Assembly: GCA_002405435.1 (NCBI GenBank)
Contig: DHLU01000039.1
Location: 16,251 to 21,817, forward strand
From: Flavobacteriales bacterium UBA4660
GTDB lineage: Bacteria > Bacteroidota > Bacteroidia > Flavobacteriales_D > Sanyastnellaceae
DNA: 5,567 nt
Direction of reading: 5' to 3'
The notes below the pieces were generated by a model, which was given only the letters and a program-made list of their open reading frames with translations, had not been told where the DNA came from and searched no databases. Position numbers and translations under genes: made by a program. Positions 1 through 5,567 of the stretch are shown piece by piece. The first letter of the stretch is position 1. Each line of letters opens with the position of its first letter.

Positions 1-633
1 GAAGAACCCTGCGAATTTGTCGCCGGTGTTTTTCAGGTGACTGACAACCTCGACAATGCCGAGTTCATCACCGGCGGAACCTTTCAGGTAGCCGATGGCT
101 GGGCCACGAGCGGCGATCCCATCTTCCTGCCCTTCGACGGCGAAGAAGAGATGCTCGTGGGTGAATTGTACTACGCCGGTATTCTCACCGAAGACGAAAC
201 CGAAGAGGAGTTGACCGTGCTGGCCCAGGCCAACAGTGACAACGATAACTCGACGCTTGTATTTCAAATCGGCGGTGACCAGCTGATGCACTGGTTTACA
301 TCCCAGACCTGGACCCCGGCGATGCGCCTGATTCTCGACAATTTTGTCGGAGTGAGCGAAATCGAGATGGGCCTTGACAACTTCCTCATTTCTCCCAACC
401 CCGCCTCTGCCATGGCCAATTTTAACTTCACCCTGGGTGAAAATAAAGTGGTGGCCTACGAAGTACGTGACATGAACGGACGCCTGGTGACTTTTGCCAA
501 CATGGGCCGCTACACCGCCGGAACACACCAGTTCTCAGTGGACGTATCTTCATGGGCGGCAGGACAATACACTTTCTCCCTGGTACTCGACGCCGAAGTG
601 CGTTTCAGCCGCCAGGTGAGCGTGGTGAAATAA
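1..633 (+). CDS. C-terminal part of a secreted protein with a type IX secretion (type A) sorting domain
   Basis: The frame is open from the first base to a TAA at 631-633, giving 210 visible residues; the true start lies to the left, so the GTG at 37 is not a believable start. The last ~83 residues (about 128-210) have the layout of the T9SS type A C-terminal domain: an entry with ISPNPAS around residues 130-136, then alternating strands with YEVRDMNGRLV, a Gly-Thr turn (YTAGTHQFSVDVS), WAAGQYTFSL and a basic, Val-rich end (FSRQVSVVK). In this family the domain directs export across the outer membrane and is then removed, with the cargo released or anchored to the cell surface. The part before it is acidic (DGEEEML, TEDETEEEL) and I do not recognise a catalytic domain in it, so the cargo's function is unknown. 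An intrinsic terminator follows 20 nt after the stop. Confidence 0.88.
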   Translation, partial: EEPCEFVAGVFQVTDNLDNAEFITGGTFQVADGWATSGDPIFLPFDGEEEMLVGELYYAGILTEDETEEELTVLAQANSDNDNSTLVFQIGGDQLMHWFTSQTWTPAMRLILDNFVGVSEIEMGLDNFLISPNPASAMANFNFTLGENKVVAYEVRDMNGRLVTFANMGRYTAGTHQFSVDVSSWAAGQYTFSLVLDAEVRFSRQVSVVK

Positions 634-653
634 TCTTACCCTACAGAAAAAAG

Positions 654-680
654 AGCCGGCTTCGTGCCGGCTTTTTTTTT
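654..680 (+). terminator. Intrinsic terminator of the T9SS cargo gene
   Basis: A perfect 7-bp stem (AGCCGGC at 654-660 with GCCGGCT at 666-672) encloses the loop TTCGT and is followed by an unbroken run of nine T (672-680). It sits 20 nt after the stop codon of the upstream + strand gene. An A run at 647-652 precedes the stem, so some termination of minus-strand transcripts is possible too, but that run is shorter and is separated from the stem by a G. Confidence 0.9.
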
Positions 681-713
681 GCCCCTGTCTGCATGGCTTC
701 TGGTACCGCAGCC

Positions 714-740
714 AAAAAAAAAGGCCGCCCGGAGGCAGCC
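714..740 (-). terminator. Intrinsic terminator of rpmH
   Basis: Read on the minus strand, GGCTGCC (740-734), loop TCCG (733-730) and GGCGGCC (729-723) form a 7-bp hairpin followed by nine T (722-714). One pair is a G-U wobble in the minus-strand RNA but would be a C-A mismatch in the + strand RNA, which supports minus polarity. It lies 25 nt beyond the rpmH stop codon, so rpmH transcription should end here with no further gene in the transcript. Confidence 0.87.
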
Positions 741-765
741 GTACTCGTATTGTAATCAAGAGAAA

Positions 766-942
766 TCAGAGTCTAACAATGCCTTTGTGGCGACGCTCAT
801 CACTGGAAGTCAGTTTTTTACGTCCTTTTGCCCGGCGCGAACTCAACACGGCGCGGCCACCAACGGTGCTCATGCGCTTGCGAAAACCATGCTTGTTTCT
901 GCGCTTTGTATTCGAGGGCTGGTAGGTGCGTTTTTGTGCCAT
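766..942 (-). CDS. rpmH: 50S ribosomal protein L34
   Basis: The minus strand encodes 58 residues from ATG (942-940) to TGA (768-766). The protein starts [20 protein letters not shown] and contains [20 protein letters not shown] followed by [13 protein letters not shown]. This is the whole L34 pattern: KRTxQPS, [12 protein letters not shown], [17 protein letters not shown]. It is very rich in Arg and Lys, as expected for a protein that binds 23S rRNA in the large ribosomal subunit. The length is somewhat above the 46 residues of E. coli L34 because of a tail ending [11 protein letters not shown]. No Shine-Dalgarno sequence precedes the ATG; the leader is A-rich, as is usual in Bacteroidota. 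A consensus promoter lies at 972-1001 and a terminator at 714-740, so the gene appears monocistronic. The classical downstream partner rnpA is absent. The open frames on the other strand over this stretch are shadows. Confidence 0.96.
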   Translation of the reverse strand: MAQKRTYQPSNTKRRNKHGFRKRMSTVGGRAVLSSRRAKGRKKLTSSDERRHKGIVRL

Positions 943-971
943 TGTTTTATGGTATTTGTCTAAAAGGGGCG

Positions 972-1001
972 CAAATATAATACGTATTGGCGCTCCTGCA
1001 A
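972..1001 (-). promoter_or_regulatory. Bacteroidota-type promoter of rpmH
   Basis: On the minus strand a TTG (1001-999) is followed by exactly 19 nt and then TATATTTG (979-972), which matches the phylum's sigma-A type consensus of a -33 TTG and a -7 TAnnTTTG. Transcription would start near 967, giving rpmH a leader of about 25 nt. The site overlaps the region where the exporter's open frame can be extended upstream (987-1070), which argues that this extension is not coding. Confidence 0.8.
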
Positions 1002-1033
1002 GAATTTCCGGTAGCCCCGATGGAGGTTAATCC

Positions 1034-1062
1034 ATGCCCTGCGGACTGCTGCCCTACCTTTG
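1034..1062 (+). promoter_or_regulatory. Probable promoter of the ABC exporter, nearly leaderless
   Basis: TACCTTTG at 1055-1062 matches the -7 consensus TAnnTTTG and is followed by C, as is common in this phylum. The -33 element is poor: ATG at 1034-1036, 18 nt upstream, keeps only the TG. The start of transcription would fall at about 1066-1069, only a few bases before the ATG at 1071, so the mRNA would have almost no leader. Confidence 0.55.
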
Positions 1063-1070
1063 CAGCGAAG

Positions 1071-2924
1071 ATGGCAGAAAACACCCAGGAACCCAAGAAA
1101 AAGCTCAACAGAGACGCCCTCAGGCGGTCGCTCAAACTCTACTCTTACCTGAAACCCTACTGGCTTCCGTTTTGGGGCGGGGTGGTCTTGCTCTTCCTGT
1201 CAAGCGCTTTTACACTGATAATCACAAGGTTACTGGGTCAATTGGCTGGGTTAGGCACCGGGGTTGTGCTTCCCCCGTCGCCCGGCGGGATTGCCGGAGC
1301 CACAGGGGGCGGGTGGATACCCACCCTTGACCTGCAGTCGATACCGTCGGTGGTGGCGGTGCTCTTTTCCCTGCTGATTGTGCAGGGTATTATCTCCTTC
1401 CTTCGGGTGTACCTGTTTAGCTACGTGACGGAGAACGCCATGAAAACCCTCCGGCACGATACCTACCAAAAGATCATCTGCATGCCGCTGCAGTTTTTTA
1501 ATGAGCGCCGCGTGGGCGACCTCAACTCACGGCTCAGCAGCGACATCACCCTGATTCAGGAGACACTCACATGGACCCTGGCAGAAATCATCAGGCAGCT
1601 GATTGTGATTGTTTTCGGCATCATCATGCTGGTGAGTTATTCGCCGCGACTGACCCTGGTGATGTTGTGCTCCCTGCCAGTGATCATGGTGGCAGCGGTA
1701 ATCTTCGGCCGCTTTATCCGCAAGCTGAGCAAGGAAACCCAGGACAAGGTCGCGGAATCCAACACCATTGTTTCGGAGACCCTCACCGGTATTGTCAACG
1801 TGAAAAGTTTTACCAACGAATGGTTTGAGTCGCACCGCTACGACAGCAGCATTGCCGAGGTCCGCTCATTCGCTATGCGCGGTGCGCGCTGGCGCGGCCT
1901 GTTCGCCACCTTCATTATCGTATTTGCCTTTGGTGCACTGGCGCTTGTGATCTGGCAGGGGGCACTGCTGATGCAGTCGGGTGAATTGCCCAGTACGCTG
2001 TTTTTCACCTTTCTGCTGCTCCCCGGCCTGGTGGCTGGAAGTATCGGCGGAATCGCGAGCCAGCTCGGCAATGTGCAGCGCAGTGTCGGCTCCATTGAAA
2101 ACGTGCTGGACATACTCGCCTACGAAACTGAACCGGTTTCGACCCACTCCGGAAAAACAAGCCTGTCGCTCAGCGGCGGCATCACCTTCCGCGATGTGAG
2201 TTTTTCTTACCGTTCGCGTCCGGATATCGACGTGCTCAAGCATATTTCATTTGCCATAAAGCCCGGTCAGACCATTGCCATTGCGGGTCCTTCCGGCAGC
2301 GGAAAATCTACCCTCGCCTCACTGGTGCAGCAGTTTTACCTGCCCACGGGCGGAGAAATCCTGTTTGACGACAAGTCCGCCACATCGTTGGACCTCACAG
2401 CGCTGCGGAGCCACATGGGATTTGTGCCGCAGGAAGTGATTCTCTTCGGTGGCTCCATACGGGAAAACATTGCCTATGGCAAGCCCGGGGCGAGTGAGCA
2501 GGAAATCGAAGAGGCGGCCCGCAAGGCCAATGCTCTTGAATTCATCAATGGGTTCACCGAAAAATTTGATACCCTGGTGGGGGAGCGCGGCATACAGCTC
2601 AGCGGCGGGCAGCGACAGCGGATAGCCATAGCGCGGGCCGTTTTGCGCAACCCGACCATCCTCATACTGGATGAAGCCACCAGTTCGCTCGACAGCGAAA
2701 GTGAGCGTCTGGTGCAGCATGCGCTCGATCAACTGATGCTGGGGCGCACCTCCATTGTCATTGCGCACCGCCTTTCCACTATACGCAAGGCCGACCTTAT
2801 CCTTGTGCTGGAAAACGGCGAATTGCGTGAGCAGGGCACCCATGAATCGCTGCTGGCCAAGGCAGATGGTTTATACAAGCGGCTGAGTGCACTACAGCGC
2901 CAGGCTGACCCCGCTTCGGCCTGA
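1071..2924 (+). CDS. Half-size ABC exporter (MsbA/ABCB-like), fused membrane and ATPase domains
   Basis: This codes for 617 residues from ATG 1071 to TGA 2922-2924. The frame is open back to a TTG at 987 with another ATG at 1020, but those starts add a poor, Cys/Pro-rich leader that lies in two promoters; starting at 1071 gives [11 protein letters not shown] and a normal exporter N-terminus. About six membrane helices are visible (roughly 32-52, 93-118, 172-190, 194-212, 276-298, 308-330), forming a type 1 exporter membrane domain. The ATPase domain has an A-loop Tyr380, Walker [10 protein letters not shown] (406-414), Q-loop Gln454, signature LSGGQ (510-514), Walker B ILILDEA with catalytic Glu535, a SSLD D-loop and the switch His566. 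All key residues are present, so it should be an active ATPase working as a homodimer in the inner membrane. The substrate is unknown; lipids, lipid-linked sugars or drugs are all possible. The first external loop is unusually Gly/Pro-rich (62-81). Confidence 0.93.
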   Translation: MAENTQEPKKKLNRDALRRSLKLYSYLKPYWLPFWGGVVLLFLSSAFTLIITRLLGQLAGLGTGVVLPPSPGGIAGATGGGWIPTLDLQSIPSVVAVLFSLLIVQGIISFLRVYLFSYVTENAMKTLRHDTYQKIICMPLQFFNERRVGDLNSRLSSDITLIQETLTWTLAEIIRQLIVIVFGIIMLVSYSPRLTLVMLCSLPVIMVAAVIFGRFIRKLSKETQDKVAESNTIVSETLTGIVNVKSFTNEWFESHRYDSSIAEVRSFAMRGARWRGLFATFIIVFAFGALALVIWQGALLMQSGELPSTLFFTFLLLPGLVAGSIGGIASQLGNVQRSVGSIENVLDILAYETEPVSTHSGKTSLSLSGGITFRDVSFSYRSRPDIDVLKHISFAIKPGQTIAIAGPSGSGKSTLASLVQQFYLPTGGEILFDDKSATSLDLTALRSHMGFVPQEVILFGGSIRENIAYGKPGASEQEIEEAARKANALEFINGFTEKFDTLVGERGIQLSGGQRQRIAIARAVLRNPTILILDEATSSLDSESERLVQHALDQLMLGRTSIVIAHRLSTIRKADLILVLENGELREQGTHESLLAKADGLYKRLSALQRQADPASA

Positions 2925-2945
2925 TCATCGTGCCTGCTTCAACCT

Positions 2946-2953
2946 TACCTTCG
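2946..2953 (+). promoter_or_regulatory. Weak candidate -7 element before gmd
   Basis: TACCTTCG differs from the TAnnTTTG consensus at one base and ends 9 nt before the gmd ATG, a spacing like that of the exporter promoter. I see no TTG at the right distance upstream. Read-through from the exporter gene, with no terminator in the 38-nt gap, is an equally good explanation of gmd expression. Confidence 0.22.
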
Positions 2954-2962
2954 CGACCATCC

Positions 2963-4051
2963 ATGAAAAAAAGAGCACTGATAACCGGCATAACCGGTCA
3001 AGACGGCGCCTACCTCGCCGAACTTCTGCTGAAAAAGGGTTACGAGGTACACGGTGTCAAAAGGCGGAGTTCCCTTTTCAATACTGACCGGATCGACCAC
3101 CTGTACACCGATCGCCACGAATCGGGCGTAACCATGTACCTCCACTACGGCGACCTCACCGATGCTACCAACCTCATCAGGCTCGTGCAGGAGACCATGC
3201 CTGATGAAATCTATAACCTCGCTGCGCAAAGCCATGTGCATGTGAGTTTTGAAACCCCCGAGTACACCGCCAACGCCGATGCGCTCGGTACCCTTCGCCT
3301 GCTGGAGGCCATCCGCATTCTCAAACTGGAAGAGAAAACACGGTTTTACCAGGCCAGTACCAGCGAATTGTATGGACTGGTGCAGGAAGTACCACAGACG
3401 GAAAAAACACCGTTTTACCCCCGCAGCCCCTATGGCGTAGCCAAGCTCTACGCCTTCTGGATTACTAAAAACTACCGTGAGGCCTATGGCATGTATGCCT
3501 GCAATGGCATCTTGTTTAACCACGAGAGTCCGCTGCGTGGCGAAACCTTTGTTTCGCGGAAAATTTCGAGGGCCGCAGCGAAAATTTCGCTTGGTCTGCA
3601 GGAAAAACTTTTCCTGGGCAACCTCGATGCCCGCCGCGACTGGGGCCATGCGCGTGACTATGTGGAAGGCATGTACCTGATGATGCAACAGCAAAAGGCC
3701 GATGACTATGTGCTGGCCACAGGGGTGACCAATACCGTGAAGCGGTTTTGCGAACTGGCCTTTGCTCATGCGGGCATACCCCTTGAATGGAAAGGCAGCG
3801 GCGTAGATGAAAAAGGCGTCGACACGCGCAACGGAAAGGTTCGCATTGAGATCGATCCGCGCTATTTCAGGCCCGCCGAGGTTGACCTGCTTATTGGCGA
3901 TGCCGCCAAAGCGCGTGAGGAACTGGGCTGGACGGCACAGTCCACCTTTGAGCAACTGGTGGAAGAAATGGTGAAGGCCGATGTAGCGTTGTTCACACGT
4001 GACCGTTATCTGCTGGAAGGCGGACATAAGGTCATGAATTACCATGAGTAG
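2963..4051 (+). CDS. gmd: GDP-mannose 4,6-dehydratase
   Basis: It has 362 residues from ATG 2963 to TAG 4049-4051, close to the 373 of E. coli Gmd. The frame extends to a GTG at 2930, but ATG 2963 places [15 protein letters not shown] at the N-terminus, where the family's Rossmann dinucleotide-binding motif (TGxxGxxG, residues 8-15) belongs. Other family marks are [16 protein letters not shown], the catalytic Thr133 and Glu135 in STSELYG, Tyr157 and Lys161 in [36 protein letters not shown] and [16 protein letters not shown]. It is an extended short-chain dehydrogenase that turns GDP-D-mannose into GDP-4-dehydro-6-deoxy-D-mannose with bound NADP, in the cytoplasm, the first step to GDP-L-fucose, GDP-rhamnose or GDP-perosamine. 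The usual partner fcl (GDP-fucose synthase) is not next to it on the right, so the end product cannot be told. It lies 38 nt after the ABC exporter and may share its transcript. Confidence 0.96.
   Translation: MKKRALITGITGQDGAYLAELLLKKGYEVHGVKRRSSLFNTDRIDHLYTDRHESGVTMYLHYGDLTDATNLIRLVQETMPDEIYNLAAQSHVHVSFETPEYTANADALGTLRLLEAIRILKLEEKTRFYQASTSELYGLVQEVPQTEKTPFYPRSPYGVAKLYAFWITKNYREAYGMYACNGILFNHESPLRGETFVSRKISRAAAKISLGLQEKLFLGNLDARRDWGHARDYVEGMYLMMQQQKADDYVLATGVTNTVKRFCELAFAHAGIPLEWKGSGVDEKGVDTRNGKVRIEIDPRYFRPAEVDLLIGDAAKAREELGWTAQSTFEQLVEEMVKADVALFTRDRYLLEGGHKVMNYHE
3540..3590. repeat. Cluster of short inverted repeats inside gmd
   Basis: GCGAAAC (3540-3546) and GTTTCGC (3551-3557) form a perfect 7-bp inverted repeat with a 4-base loop. 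Thirty-odd bases on, GCGAAAATTTCGC (3578-3590) is a palindrome around a central A. The 10-mer GAAAATTTCG occurs twice, at 3559-3568 and 3580-3589. All of it lies in codons for a conserved part of Gmd, so it may be a coincidence of codon choice. Confidence 0.4.
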
Positions 4052-4123
4052 GCGCGCGCGGGCCACAACCCGTTGCACAGGAAGCACATCCTGCATTCGG
4101 CTGGTGCGCTGGCAGGTCGTGCG

Positions 4124-4131
4124 TATATTCG
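4124..4131 (+). promoter_or_regulatory. Candidate -7 element before the helicase gene
   Basis: TATATTCG matches TAnnTTTG at all but one base and lies 29 nt before the ATG at 4161, a spacing like that of the rpmH promoter. The -33 region has no clear TTG; the nearest is a TGG at 4102-4104 with 19 nt between. The rest of the 109-nt gap after gmd holds no T-tract terminator and no convincing small gene. Confidence 0.3.
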
Positions 4132-4160
4132 TTTCTCTGCTTCACTGAACCCCTTCCCGC

Positions 4161-5567
4161 ATGACAAGTCCGGCCTATCTGAAAGTACTTAAGGCATCTG
4201 CCGGCAGCGGCAAGACCCACCAGCTGGTCAATGAGTTTCTGCTGCATGCACTGGGCTCAACCCGCCCCGACTACTACCGGCATATCCTGGGCATCACCTT
4301 CACCAATGCCGCTGCTGCCGAAATGAAGTCGCGGATACTGCAGACCCTGCATAAGCTTTCGGTGGGTTCGACAGACGCGAAGACGGCGTTATTCAGAGAA
4401 AGCCTGACCGCATCCTTGCACATCAGTACAGAAGAACTGCAGCACAGGGCGGCCGCAGCCTATGCCCATCTGCTGCACCATTACGGCCTGCTGAGCATAG
4501 CTACCATTGATGCTTTCACCCACCGCATAGTCAGGGCTTTTACCTATGAACTGCGGGTGCAACATGATTTTTCCATTGAACTCGATCAAACGTCTTTTCT
4601 GGAGTCTCTCGCCGACGAGTGTCTGTCGCGAGCCGGACATGATCCGGCGCTTACGGCCTATCTGGAGGAATGGATGCTCAACAACCTGCAGGAAGAAACC
4701 CAATGGAACATCCGCAACCTGCTCGTTGAGCAATCAGGCCTGCTCCTGGATGAGGCTACACAAAAGGTATTCGCTTCGACCACCCCGCTTACCCTCGAAA
4801 AAGCCTCAGAAATCAGGAGACAGCTGCACCTCGACCAACAGGCCGATGCAGATGGCTTGCGCACCCGCGCAGCGCACGCGCTGAGCCTCATTGCCAATTC
4901 GGGTGCAGACACCTCCCAGTTCAGCAGGGGAACCGTCATCAAATTTCTTGAACTGGTGCGCGATCAAAAACAGGATAACTATCCGAAAAGCCTGGCGGAC
5001 ATGATTGCCGCAGGAAGTTTTGTGGTGAAAAAATCGCAGCACGATGCCCGTCACAAAGCGCTTTTTGAGGTGCTCGCCCCGGTGGTAGCTGCATTGATTG
5101 ATGACTGCTTCGGAGCCATGGGCCTGCGTATGGCGCTTCGTCCGCTCGTTCGCCGGCAACTGTATCTCTTCGGATTGATTTCAGAACTCACTGCACTCTC
5201 GCAGGAACTGCGGCGCGACAAAAACGTACTCCTGATCAGCGACCTGCAAAAACTTATCTCAGGCGTTGTCAAAGACAGCCCGACACCCTTTGTGTACGAA
5301 AGAATCGGCGAGCGCTTCCACCATGTCTTGATTGATGAATTCCAGGACACCAGTGAGCTGCAGTGGGAAAATTTCGTTCCGCTTATTGTCAACGGACTGG
5401 GTGCCGGCTATTCAAGCCTGCTGGTGGGCGATGCAAAACAAGCGATTTACCGATTCAGGAATGGCAACGTGGCGCAGTTTGTGGCGCTCCCCGAGGTACA
5501 CGGCAATGCTGATGCCTCGCGTCTGTTTCGCGCGGCTTTGAAGAAAGTGGCCCTGACAAAAAACTAC
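4161..5567 (+). CDS. UvrD/Rep-family (SF1A) DNA helicase, AddA/RecB-like, N-terminal part
   Basis: The frame is open for 469 codons from ATG 4161 to the right edge, without a stop; the rest of the gene is outside the window. Helicase motifs appear in order: Walker A ASAGSGKT (12-19) right at the N-terminus, motif Ia ITFTNAAAAEMKSRI (45-59), ATIDAFTHRIVRAF (114-127), Walker B with its extension VLIDEFQDTSELQW (389-402), and motif III LLVGDAKQAIYRFRNGN (420-436). The last residues, LTKNY, fit the start of the next motif (NYRS). The long stretch between Ia and Walker B and the SAGSGKT start resemble AddA/RecB-type helicase-nucleases rather than plain UvrD. Such proteins unwind and resect broken DNA ends for recombination, usually with an AddB-like partner. 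The nuclease domain, if any, would be in the missing C-terminal part. Motif Ia has Ala50 where TNK is usual. The spacing from gmd (109 nt) and a candidate promoter suggest a separate transcription unit. Confidence 0.9.
   Translation, partial: MTSPAYLKVLKASAGSGKTHQLVNEFLLHALGSTRPDYYRHILGITFTNAAAAEMKSRILQTLHKLSVGSTDAKTALFRESLTASLHISTEELQHRAAAAYAHLLHHYGLLSIATIDAFTHRIVRAFTYELRVQHDFSIELDQTSFLESLADECLSRAGHDPALTAYLEEWMLNNLQEETQWNIRNLLVEQSGLLLDEATQKVFASTTPLTLEKASEIRRQLHLDQQADADGLRTRAAHALSLIANSGADTSQFSRGTVIKFLELVRDQKQDNYPKSLADMIAAGSFVVKKSQHDARHKALFEVLAPVVAALIDDCFGAMGLRMALRPLVRRQLYLFGLISELTALSQELRRDKNVLLISDLQKLISGVVKDSPTPFVYERIGERFHHVLIDEFQDTSELQWENFVPLIVNGLGAGYSSLLVGDAKQAIYRFRNGNVAQFVALPEVHGNADASRLFRAALKKVALTKNY

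Noticed and set aside
664..963. A 99-codon + strand open frame over the rpmH region
   Set aside because: It starts inside the + strand terminator hairpin and lies opposite the L34 gene. Its sequence shows no family pattern.
987..1070. Upstream extension of the exporter from TTG 987 or ATG 1020
   Set aside because: The stretch overlaps the rpmH promoter and lies largely upstream of the likely transcription start at about 1066-1069; the encoded leader does not look like a signal or an exporter N-terminus.
2319..2843. A 174-codon minus-strand open frame inside the exporter ATPase domain
   Set aside because: It is the shadow of the conserved Walker A to H-loop region on the + strand and has no recognisable features of its own.
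2945..4096. A 383-codon open frame on the minus strand covering all of gmd
   Set aside because: The + strand holds a textbook Gmd with all catalytic residues. The antisense frame is open because of GC-rich codon use, shows no recognisable motif and has no promoter or start context.
4067..4096. Possible terminator hairpin after gmd (CAGGA...TCCTG around 4078-4093)
   Set aside because: The stem is only five base pairs, can be lengthened only with a two-base bulge, and no T run follows.
1..5567. A defence island, mobile element, CRISPR array or novel multi-gene system
   Set aside because: All genes found are of known housekeeping or common families. There are no transposase motifs, terminal inverted repeats, spaced repeats or tRNA-like attachment sites; the AddA-like helicase alone is ordinary DNA repair.

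Overview
The window looks like ordinary chromosome from a fairly GC-rich member of the Bacteroidota. Three signs support this: a type IX secretion (T9SS) C-terminal sorting domain on the first protein, promoters of the phylum's TTG-N19-TAnnTTTG type, and the absence of Shine-Dalgarno sequences before the genes. I cannot name a genus from the sequence.

Layout, left to right: (1) the C-terminal 210 residues of a secreted T9SS cargo protein on the + strand (start outside the window), ending at 633 and followed by an intrinsic terminator; (2) rpmH, ribosomal protein L34, a 58-residue gene on the minus strand (766-942) with its own terminator (714-740) and a strong consensus promoter (972-1001); (3) a complete half-size ABC exporter on the + strand, best started at 1071, diverging from rpmH; (4) a complete GDP-mannose 4,6-dehydratase gene, gmd (2963-4051), 38 nt downstream of the exporter; (5) the first 469 residues of a UvrD-like, AddA/RecB-type helicase (4161 to the right edge).

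The cargo gene and rpmH converge on two closely spaced terminators of opposite polarity, so rpmH forms a self-contained single-gene unit. rpmH and the exporter diverge from a short region holding two back-to-back promoters. The exporter and gmd may be cotranscribed. Gmd would supply the intermediate for GDP-fucose or related deoxysugars used on surface glycans, and the exporter is of the MsbA/lipid-exporter shape, but a functional link is only a guess. The helicase belongs to DNA repair and looks like a separate unit.

I see no CRISPR array, insertion sequence, tRNA, rRNA or riboswitch, and no gene-free stretch longer than about 130 bases. I do not see a previously undescribed system here. The points most worth a second look are the small rpmH gene with its regulatory sites, the corrected start of the exporter with a nearly leaderless promoter, and some minor sequence oddities.
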